NCBI GenBank assembly: GCA_035222895.1
Contig: JAVYIG010007240.1
Coordinates: 41,175-105,174, forward strand
Origin: Strongylocentrotus droebachiensis
Taxonomy: Eukaryota > Echinodermata > Echinoidea > Camarodonta > Strongylocentrotidae
Direction of reading: 5' to 3'
DNA length: 64,000 nt
Shown here: positions 47,141 through 59,100 of the stretch, piece after piece
How positions within the stretch are numbered: the stretch's first letter is position 1
Layout: every line of letters starts with the position of its first letter
Notes under the pieces: model-generated
What the model saw: the letters and a program-made list of their open reading frames with translations, nothing else
What the model was told of the DNA's origin: nothing
The model's database searches: none
Translations under genes and position numbers: made by a program

Positions 47141-50100
47141 GTAATGTGAATTTGTTTTAAAGATCAATAATTGTATAGACACTGTTGGTCATAAAGGTGG
47201 AACATTTTGTTTACGGCCATGCATTTTGGTTTAAGGCATGGCCACACAGAGGATTTTATTTCTGTTGGGGATCGGGGGAAATGCAATTACTTATTGATCA
47301 TTGCTTTTTTCTTTTTTAATTTGTGGGGGCTGCCCCCTACCACAGCCCCCGCTGTGTACAGTCATGATTCATTGGCAAAGCAATGGTCTCGTAATTGTGA
47401 GGCCCCAGGATCAAAACCTTGTCGATGTGCTATATTACTGCCCTTTTGTGGGGCATTAATCCTCATTACTGTCATTTATGACTTAAGGGCGTAGGTCCCC
47501 TAGTTGATAAGCATAGTAGCATACACATGCTTTATAAGTTTAGCAAAAAAAAACACTCGCAAATTATTATTCAATACAATCTGAGAATGCATACTATTAT
47601 CTAGATCTATTAGGAATAAACCGTTGTCAAAAACGTTCTATAAATTGGGGTTTAAAAACATTATTCCACCTTTATAACCAACAGAGTATATCAATATCTG
47701 ATTTCTATCTACTGACATTAAATGAAGAGTATAGGTTGAGAAACTAGCAGTTGATTTTCATATTTGAATTTATCTAAATTCTACACTAAAAACGAATTAG
47801 CTTTCAATTGGTTATTAACATAGCTAACCTGTGATTTATATTGAATTTCTTTTTTTTTTTTTTTTTTCATTTGTAGATTCATTTGTTCATTCATGAACTT
47901 ATTCATTGAGGAGTTCCTCGGTCATTTTACAATACAATATTTAATTTTCTTGATTTTTTTAATCTAATTTGGGCTGTTGTCGATTTTGTTTGTCAAACAG
48001 TTTTAAAAAGTCAGGGCAGGCTTAGTTTGAAGATACATTCGCACCACATAGACATATTTCGTTCAGACCTCTCACAAGATGCAGCTGATCAGAAAAATAA
48101 ATCAACATATAGAGACTAATATTCTGTAACGAAAACAACAAATTAATAAATGTTTCTCTCAATTCAGGTTTTACCCATAATGTGAAAATACCCAATTACG
48201 TGCTAGTCAACCGACAAAATATTCTTTTTCTTCTTCTTCTTCTTCTTATTCTTTTTCCCCTTCTTTTTTTTATTCCTCGTCTTCTTCTACTTCTTCTTCT
48301 TCTTCTTCCCCTTTTTTTCTTTATTCCTCGTCTTCTTCTTCTCCTTCTTCTTCCTCCCTTTTTTCTTCCTCTTCTTCTTTACCGTCTAATGTATTACAAA
48401 GGGAACTACCGGGTTTAAGTTTTAGTGAAGAACCCGGTCAGATTCGATCGAATTTGGGGTTAGTTGAAGTTTCGAAATGTTGTTGCACAAATAAGTTTTC
48501 AATTTCGTAAAATGTTTCGACTGAGTTTTAGGTCCTAAAGCCCCGCTAAAGTGTTAGGGGCCCCAAAGTTGCTATGAATTTAATGACAACATTTCACTTC
48601 AATGTTGTAATAATGTGAAAGAGGATGTTATACTACACATTTCTGCAAGGATTTTAAAAATAAATATGTTCGAAGCCGAATATTGATGAAAGAATGCACA
48701 GTTTAGGTTTAGTGTTGTACGCAGAAAACCTAATTTATGTATTCTTTCATCAACATTCGTCTTCAAACAAATTAATTTTGAGAATCATTGCAGAATTCAG
48801 TGTTAAATGTCATCCTCTTTCACTTCATTTTACAATTGAAGTGAAATCTTCCCATCAAATTTCGGGGGCTCCCAACACTTTAGAGAGGATTTAACAGAAA
48901 CAAACACACATAAATTATATGAATAGTAATAATTATATTAATAATACATGAGATTTATAAGGCGCCAAATTCAATTGACAGTCAAATGCTCAAGGCGCAG
49001 CTTGTGCAAAAGATGAAATACATGATACATAATATATACAAAAGTGCAATAGGAAAGGTACAGACATGAAAGGTAATGGTAATCAATTATAAGCTAAATT
49101 AAACAGATATTTCTTAAGATATTTTCTTAAAGTTTTATAACACTTCAGAAGAACTGTTATTCTTAATCCATAGTGACACAATAATATGGACAAGAAAGCA
49201 ATACATACCATAGTAATCTTTGTTTGTAGAAAAAATCGATACTTACGAATAGTCTATTATCTTCCTGCCACTTTAATATTAAATTGATTAATTTTACGGA
49301 TTATTAACAGGTCTTGGATTCTACAGCATTTAACCAAAGAATAACAAAAGAAAACAAATTGGCGCATTTGGCGCGGAATTTGGATAACGAACTTGCTTAT
49401 ATTTGTAAAATTGACGATGGGGCTTGCGAACATCACTGGCGGGAATAATCAAAAGATTTTACATCTGTTAAATTTTTCTTTACTTCAAATACAATGTTCC
49501 TGATGTAAATGTATTGTTCTTCATTTTTTTGTTTTTATGTTGGATAGTACCAACTTGTCCAACTAGATGGATTTCCTTGGAATAGTACCCGACATTGTCA
49601 CGTTTGCAATGAGACATGATTAATATTTAACATTTTTTTAATTTCATTGTATCAGTTGTATTTAAAGTAAAGGCTTGTTTGTGAAATAAGTTCCGAATAA
49701 CTCCACTGTCCCTTACCTCTACAAACTTGCTTCAAACGCAAAGAAATACAAAATTTATCTTATATTTACTTTGAACTGTCCACCTGAGCAAATGATAAAA
49801 TGAGTTATAAAATTCCTTTTTTTTCTACATCAGTAATTTTGATTGAGAGGGCTGGGTGTCGATCATTATGGCAATGCTTAATACATTAAGCTTCTTTTTA
49901 AAGATACCCCCACGGTAATATTTGTTGTATAAATTCAAACTTCTTATAGGAAAGAAGATTATATCCCATTACTGGTTTGATAGAGACTTAACTTTGGTGA
50001 ATATTCTACGTACCTCCATGAAATACTACAAGAAAGACGTTTATTCAAAAATAAACGCGATGTTTTATGTTAGCGTTTAACTCTCCCCTCGGTGTTTTTT

Positions 50101-53100
50101 TTTCCTTCTTTTTGTATTCATTAATTTTATTTCTCCAAAAAAAAGATTCAAGATTCAAGATTTATTTATTTCTTTCCACTTGCATAAAAAAACATTTCAT
50201 TCAGGAACATTTGCAACAAGTTCATCGTCAACTAGCATAAATTCATAAACAATAAAACAGTCATGAAGACTTTAACAAATGTGGAAAAGAGCTCCAATTC
50301 TTTTCCTTACTTAACATAGTTTATACAAAACTGCAACATAATTATAACAAAGCTTTTTTATCATTTAATAAACAAACATAAATACAACATATCCCATTGT
50401 TTATTATTTCACAATGTATAGGACAAAAATATATCACAATCACATAATAAAAAGATATATTGCATAATCGATTCGAACTTAGATATTAACCTCGGGAGCA
50501 GAAAAGGCGATACAAAAAGTAAAATATTTGTCAAAACTTATTACTTTAAAGGTAATATGTCCCAATTGTAGGCCAAAAAAATGAAAAGGTTAAATTCCAT
50601 CGGCATATGAAAGATAATACTAATTTAGAACTTCCCCCAAAAAAAGGGGGCTTGAAAATGTCTTTAAGTGGGAAAATAACGACTATAAGTTTTTAAATTG
50701 ACTCGAGAGCTATAGAGCCAATAAGTAATAGTCTGATTTTCAGACCATTGTACCGAATGGTCGTACGTTTTATGCTGCGCAAAGATTCAATCAGTTCAAT
50801 TTTGGCCATTACAAGAAGTGGGTTATTGTTGTAGACATAATGCTCATGTACCCTTTACAGCTCATTTTATGTATGTTATTACTAAAGAATATCAAAGTTA
50901 TTCTTACAAAAATTAATAAACCTTGTTTGTAAGATAACAAAGATGCCCGATGTCACTACAGGATATCGATTTGTATGTCAGGGTGTGTGTGTGTTTGTGT
51001 GTGTGTGTGTTTGTTCCTTTTTATCATATTGTTCTTCTGTATGTGTACGAGTAAAGGCCTTCAAGAATTTATGCAAGCAGCAAAATAGTTACGACATTCA
51101 TTATCATTATATCAATTCTTACTTAGGTAAATAACATGAATATTGCAACACAATATGACTAGATAATTACAAAACATATTTAGAACCTGATATGAATTAC
51201 ATGATAATGGACCAAAGGTTATCCCTTCAAGTGAGATAAAACTGCCTCAAGATTTAAAGTACATGTGAAATTTCTTAATGGGGGAAATTCTGGGGAGGAC
51301 ATGGGTTCTATATGCGACTTAAATCCGGGTTCTAACTTGTTCAAACACATCTAGACGGGACATGGTTATCACTATCTTACATCAATATGTCTTTACAGGT
51401 TTTTATCATTCCAGATAATAGCAAAGTAACTACTTCATATATCATGGAGTGCATGTAAAGTGGAACCAAAGGTGAATCTCTTTACACGCATGATAATATG
51501 AACTGGTCTAAACTCCGACCCTTGCCCTGATTTCAGAATGCAAGCAGACCATTACACGCACTATTGTGGAGGTGTCGTGGTATAGTGGTCCCTTTACTTG
51601 ACTCTTAGTCCAAGGGGTGATGGTTCGAATTTCAGCCCGTCACTAACGTACAATGGCAAGACATCAATCCACATTTACCACTCTCCACCTAGGTGTAATT
51701 GGTACCTGGTAGTTGCTTGAGTAATAATAATTTTGTCCCGCTCAGGTAGAGCAGTATTCATACAGATGTGGCTATATTTGGTAAAGAAGGAAGCATCATT
51801 ATTTTACATTATCATTGCATTATTTGAGAGGGCGATGAATACTGATTATTTTTCTTTCTAAAGTATTTAAAGTCTTAACTCCATATCTAATTATGTGATT
51901 GTACAATCAAATCGACTGTTATGTTCAATATTCAACCTTATTTAATTTAACAAAATATACCTTGTAATGTAAGTTTTTAACTTTCTTATATAGCCTGGTC
52001 GTTACACAGTATTTTTGTGTATTCATTATTTAATTCATTTATTTCTTAATTTATAAATAACTATAATTAAATAACTTTTTTCCATTTCCTCTTTCTTATC
52101 ATAAAAAACAAATTGCAAATGAAATTTCACGAATTCTATCTTGATGTTTTTCACCCATCAAAATGGGATCGCAAATATATAGCTTAATAGCTTAAAAAGA
52201 ATTATGCAGAACTAGTTTATTAATTTACCCCCAAAAAAAGTATTTAATTACAAAAATTGCAACGTTCAAAGGTCTTTGGAAGCGCATAGAGATGTTATTT
52301 TATAACGTATTATCCGCTATACAAAAACAGATCTATTATTATTATTATTATATGTGTGTAATAATATAGGTTCGGGAACCGTCACTGATCTAAGATATAT
52401 TACAAGTACTTACTTATCTTGCTGTCTCCCTCTTTATCTTTCTCTCTCTCTCTCTCAGACGATTTTTACATCAGCATCTGAGCGTCTCTACCTTGCCAGC
52501 AAGCAGCACGTCTACTGGAAGCACATCAAGATTCTGGTACCTAACACTTGGTCCATCCAGAGCGTGTATCAATTTGCTCGAACCGAAACGCTGGAGTCGG
52601 CCAACATTATCGTGCACAACTTTCCTGATGACGAGCCGTTTGTCGATAACCTAGCAGGATGTGGGAAAGAAGGAACTCTGATGCACTTGACGCCGGGCTA
52701 TATTCTAGATGAGACGTACCGAGAAGACAAGTTTGGTTCCACAGGTGGGTTGCTATTGATGCAAATTAAAATAATTATGTTATTAATGATATGAATATTT
52801 GAGTATGCAAGTAAAAAGAAGAAAGCAAAAAAAGAAAAGAATTTAACCTACTGGCTTACTTCAATAAGAAAAATATTTTGGTAGGATCTCATTTACAGAG
52901 AGGCATGAACATGTTTTAACATGACTTGTAATGAGTCTCTTTTTGTAATGAGTCTCTTTTTGTTTTTTGTTTTCATTTTGTTAAATTTTAAACAGACAAC
53001 ATGTTAGTTCGAAGCTGGGGCTACCTACGTTGGGGGTTATTCAAGGAGCACTATGATGGTAAGGGCGTTGGTGCCCCTGCCTATGACTCACCCGGTGTAG

Positions 53101-56100
53101 GTACTGAAGGGACCCGCTGTTCTCTCAAGATCAAAGGAGATGTTGACAGGGCTGATGGATCTCCATGCCAAAGTAATCCTAACGGTGGTTATGATTCCGA
53201 TTGCCGCTTCGTTCCTGATACTAGAGAACAGACTGCGACCGCTTCATTGTTATTTGGAACCAAGGATGCTCATATACATTCGGTATGTCTGGCATCGTAA
53301 TGAAGCAGTAGATGTTCTAGTGGGGGATAAGGGTGCTCGGGCCCCACCCCCCCCCCCCCCCTCCAACAAACATTAAAGTCTCCCCTTCCTATTTGTATTT
53401 GATAAAAATAAATGAATTTCAGCAGGGCACATGTACAAAACAATGCAAAACCCTATAGCCCACAAAAGCCACACCTCCTCAAAATAAAAGAGAGAGAGAG
53501 AGATTCTTTTAGTAACACGCCTGGAATGAAAGGGTTGCTTTGTATTCTTAAAAGGGAAGGTGACGGTAACTCAGTTAGGAATTGCATTGTCGTTATGATG
53601 GATTCATATTTATAGTTAAATAAAGCTTTAACAAATACCCTTGATAACATTTGTGTTTTAGCTCCTCGAACTACTCGATTAAACCGTTCCCATCTTTGTG
53701 CAATAATACGCTTTCGCGAGGATAATAAAATGCTAACTCTTTTTTTTTAATCGCTGAAAAGCTTTCAATAGTTTGTTCAATCAATGTTATCAATAATCTT
53801 AAATCTAATTGAGTGATTTTATCCATATTTCAGATAGAGGAGTTTTGTAGTGACGATCCATCAGATCCAAATAACTTACACAATCCTCTAGCACTAAACT
53901 TGATGAATAATAAGTGCAGTGGTGACAGTGCTTGGAAGGTAATGACAGAGCGAACAACAGACTTCAAAGCAGGTATCCAACCTGTCTCAAACACCACTCC
54001 TACATTCGATGTCATCCAGCTATCTACAATCAGAAGTGTAGTACTTGTGCTCGACATTAGTGGTAGCATGGGGGTAAGTTGGTGATTGTTTTAAATTATT
54101 CCAACATAAATTTACTACTACTTTACGTTCCTTTTGACAAATTAATGTATGAGAATGAATATGCCTCTTAACAACCATGCTTAAATCACTAAATTGTCGA
54201 GTTTTTATTGTCTAGAGACTTTGTGTCACCCACTTTCACAATTTGTATGTGGTTAACTTTAATCAGTATCATTGCCCTTAAAAAAATGGAACTTCAGAAC
54301 ATTGCAGTGACATCATTTTCATTATTTAATGCATTGGAAGTTATCAACTATCTTTTATCCAAAACGCCATTCTTCTTTTTGATCAAGGTATTCAGTCCTG
54401 CATTTTCATGATAGATAGTCAGTTAAAGTACCTTCATGCTTTGTTAATGGGATTGGAACCTGACTTAAAATAACATATCAATTAAGATATTTTGTGATAG
54501 AAAGTGATTGGATATAAAATAGAAAATTTGACTGTTATATGGCGTAGTATGTTGTGTGTTTGCCATTACAACACAGATTGTATAAGACTTATACGTTCAC
54601 AGTAATGTACTCTATGCTTGATATTTTGAAATAGTGTGGCATTACGGAAAGTGACAGACGAAAACCAATTGTTCTAACCTCCAAAAATCATACCGTTTCA
54701 CTTCCTTATTTGTAGGGGAACAGGTTTGACAGAATGATCCAATCATCTACTGACTACATCATGAATGTTATTCCAGACGAAAGCAAGCTTGGAATCGTAG
54801 TCTTCGACACAACATCTGAAATCAGGAAGGATCTCACCGACATTACTGACAAGGCCTCGAGGCAAAGTCTCGTCGATGCCTTGCCTCCATCCACTAAAAG
54901 CTCTACGTGTATTGGATGTGGAATACTGTCGGGCATTCAGGTACCGTGTAACTCTTTCATGTCATAGATCAGTTTCTAATCTGACAATGTTTAAAGTATA
55001 TGATCGCTATAGTGAAAGTACATGTGATTATGTTACCAAATGAAATTATCACAGTCGGTTCTCATCGATCCACTTACAACCTGAAATTCTCTGTCTATCT
55101 CTCGGGTGTTCTGCCACAAGCAGGTCCACACTCAAGAGCCTTCTTTAGTTCCTTCTCCATTCCTCTCTATCTTTAGCCTTCTTCTTTATTATGTAATGTG
55201 ATCTGTCATCTACAAAGCCTGACACCATCCAAATTATTAGTCTTCCTTTTCCCCCGTTTCCCATATATCTTCCCTTTCAAGGTGTCCCCCATCGTATGAT
55301 ATAATAACCTATCCAGTGTTCCTCTGTTCCTCGTTTTTATTAGAGCATTTTGAACTTCTGAGCATAGTAGTGATGGACCCATGTCATCTTGGTCTACTTG
55401 GATGGCTTTAGGTTTTGCTTCTTTATCGTATAATTGCAATGACGAATATCGTCATTGCCTTGTTTTCGTTCACATTCTGCCCCATTAATATTCTTCCCGT
55501 GTTTTCCATGTTTTCCGTCTTTTCGTTAGGAAATCGCATTCTTTTTGCACGTAGTGCTTGTCATTATTAGTTTATGCCCTTTCCGCAAGTCCGTTTCCTT
55601 TCGAATTTCCCGTCCTTTTGCTTCCTTGAAATATTGCAGTAATATTCCAAGTTGCAATACGCAGTGCACCTTGAAGCCGGATTTTTCTAAAATCGTCAAG
55701 GGGGCCAATTAAGACGCCATTTTATACTCTGCATGATTGTGTTAGTATTGGCGACTGTTTGTACCACTGCACACGTCACCACTTGTTCATCATTCATTGC
55801 TTGCGAGCCCTCTCTAGGTCCCTTCCTCTATTCCAATTCCTTTCAAACTTTGTAGGCATAGTCTCTAGCTTCCCTTCAAGGTCACTGTATTCTTGGTTCT
55901 CCGGAATTCCTCATCCGTGACTGCCCAGGCGCCATTTTGTCCGTTTCGGGCTGTTTTGATGGCCTTTCTTTCGCCCTACCTATCTCCATTATCACAGAAG
56001 TTACATACTTCTTACAAACTGCTCTGGATAGTCCGAGAGAAGCTCTTTCGTTTTAACCGTAGAAACACGTGCATCATTGCACGCACATCGTTGTGACACG

Positions 56101-59100
56101 ATTGCATGTCTAGTTCTCCTATGTGTTTCTTTTGAATATTTGAGACATCAGTTAGCCCTTCTCCAGATTTGGAAACTATTCCTATACAAATCTTCTTTTT
56201 GTATCTGTTTCATTAAGTTCCGTGACTTTGGCATACATCATGTCACTTCGGCCTCTTTTTTCTAAAGCTTCAATCTTCTCACACTGCTCCCCAAGCCGCT
56301 TTTTTCTGGCCATGCCTGTTTCCCTGCGAAGTTCGTTATTAAGTTATCGGTTCTTCTATTTTCCTTCTCCTGTATTTTTCCCTCTCCTGTATTTTTCCCT
56401 CTACATTGTCTTCTTTCCTCCAACTTGTCGACATAGTTTTTTGTGTGTAGTTTTCTTTTTAAATACATTTATACAATGAAACAAACAATTAATTCATGTA
56501 ACAACCATTTTTTGTCTTTCTAGGTACTGGGATCATACGCGCAAGGTGGATACATCGTACTCCTCAGTGATGGCGGCGAGAACGCTTATCCATACATCAG
56601 AGATACGTATGACGACATTGAAAACTCGGGAGTCATAATTGACACCATCACCATAAGCAACTTAGCTGACCAGCAGATGGAAGATCTTTCCGACATGACT
56701 TCTGGTATCTCGACCTTCTGTTCTGATATAGGAACTGGGACATGTCTCATCCAGGCTTTCCAGAGCACTATAACAGAGAGACCTGGTGTTGGTGTTGGGA
56801 CTGTTCCTATACAGGTATATATTTTAGCAAGGACCGCCAGTTTTTATGCAGAGGAGTGGACGGGGAAGGAAGTGAAAGTGTAGGTTAGAGGGGAAGTCCA
56901 TCCTGGTAATAATAGAAGCAGGACAAATTGGAAGAACGGGTCAGTGAAAGTTTGAGCAAAATCCGATTGATAATAATAAATTTATGATTTTTTAAAGATG
57001 CAATCAATCAAACACTGGCAACTCCTTGACGTATCTAACAAGCCCCCCTCCCATTGCTTATAACAGAAAATGTCAAAACAATTATTTTCTTAGTTATTGA
57101 TACATAATAAATTTGTTTCATACAAGGTTTGTATCCACTCTAATATATGCAATAATCATATTTAGCAAAATCCGATCAAAACAAGAAAGTTATGAATTTT
57201 CGAACACAAATTGGCAATTCTCTGACGAATTTTGTGAACTCCCCTCCCATTTGCTGCTTACCAAAAATTCAGATGAATTCAGGATTTTGCTAGAAATTTT
57301 ACTGACCTTATCCCCCCCCCCCCCCCCCCATTGTCTTGCTTCCAGTCAAACCAGGGTTAGTAGCTGTATTCTCTTTAGAAATTGATATAAAAAGTTATAC
57401 AAAACAAAACAAAGCAAAGGGAACAAAAAGTAAACCAAAGAGCAATACATAACATTTGTGTTCTTTAATAGCTTTGTAATATTTTACATGGGAAAAGACT
57501 CATCGAGACAAGTTATAACAAAGTATAGTTTATTACAAAAGCATCTATTCATAAATCTGCCATAAATTGAAATATGGCACAACATCATGATTGGATTCGT
57601 TCAGGATGCTAAAGAATTTTTATGTCACCAAACCCAGATACAATAGAAAGGGAAGAATCACTACTCGATAGGATTGTGTTACTGATAGTTGTCATTTATT
57701 GTTTCATCGACTGCAGGATATTATTAATTTGTTGTATGTTGTTTGTTTGTTTAATTGGTATTCTTGCATTCGCAATAATCATTTGGGAGCGTGCAGGTAT
57801 ACATACATAGTATAGTATTAATGACTGCTTTGAGAGAAATAGTTGTTTTTATAAGCTCAAGGGAAGGTTAGAATTGTGCTATTACCCGAGGCGTGCCGAG
57901 GGGAATAGCCCAATTCTAACCTTCCCGAGAGCGTATAAAAACAACTATTTCTCGAATATTAAAGCAGTCATTAATACTTTTATATGCCGAAAAAAAATAG
58001 ACTAAAAAATAAAAAATAAAAAATACTTTTTTTTTTTGTCGAAGATGAGATTCGAACTCTTGCGTACAAAAGGTGATGTATCTAAAGTCAGCGCCTCAGA
58101 CCTCTCGGCCATCGCGCGCTGTTAACATGCTTGGCAGTTTTGTACGATATATACATTAAAATGGATTGAAACCGGCTTCGCGTGTGATGAATGCTTCGCA
58201 AAAGCTCCATATACGGACTCTTCTTTTACTTTTGCAATGCATATTGGCACGAACTTAGATCAAGATCTATCGGCAGATGTTGTTTTTTGGTTTTTGGAAG
58301 TTTATTTTCGTCTTCATGTCAACAATGCAAGATAAAATTGTCGGTAAGATCGATCGAGATTCAATTGTATTGAAATTACCGACCAATTATTCGCACACAT
58401 ACGGTATCCTCGATCGCTCAAACCATTTTTTAACATGTAAACCTATGGGGTAACCATGGAGACTGAACTATTTTTTTAATAACCATGGTTATTAAAAATA
58501 TTAAATGTTTTATACATGGTTACCGGGAATTTTACAGGAACAGTTGAAGTTTATGAATGCAATTTCGACCAATCAGATGGCTGGATTACTTAAGTGAGGT
58601 ATATAATACGATATATGAGGAGTACTTTTTTATTTAGTTTAGTGCTTTTTTATAATTATTAACGCATGTATGAAAGAAAAGCTTGCATCGAATAAGTTTA
58701 TTATTTAATCGTAATGTACTACATAAACTGAAACATGTTGATAACCTGACAACAAATTCGACTTCTCATTTTCATAGTCCACATTCATCCATAATTAATG
58801 ATATATTCGGAATTTTCATCAAAGATCTACAGTTCCGAGATCGTAATCGAAAGAGTTCCTGGTCTTGAGGTCGTTCCGGTAATCATCGATGCCGCATTGG
58901 GTAACGAGACGGTGATCACTGTGATATGGACGACGAGTACGTTAATATCGGTCGTAGTCACTGGACCAGACGGTACTCGCGTTGATGAAAATGATCAACG
59001 TTATCATATTGATTCCAACACGAAGATTGTAACGATCAACCTACCGCTAGCGCAGGTGAACTCTTTTTTTTTTTGTCGTTTGATTTTGGTACTCACCCGT

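Larger units (their letters stand above)
47141..52458. other. Intron 1 of CLCA gene B
   Basis: This 5.3 kb intron contains a SINE-like segment (about 47380-47500), a TTC tract (48222-48385), a retroelement tail near 48950-49020 (TTTATAAGGCGCCAAATTCA), a GT microsatellite (50984-51013), a full SINE (51570-51745) and a tail with (ATT)n at 52264-52350. No missed exon was recognised, and exon 1 joins exon 2 directly in the family pattern. Confidence 0.7.

Noticed and set aside
49311-49450. Open stretch after an acceptor-like ACAG in intron 1 of CLCA gene B, considered as a missed exon
   Set aside because: Its translation has no CLCA similarity, and exon 1 already joins exon 2 in frame with continuous family pattern.
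58037-58120. Functional tRNA-Leu gene
   Set aside because: Acceptor ends do not pair and the T stem is short; better seen as a tRNA-derived element.
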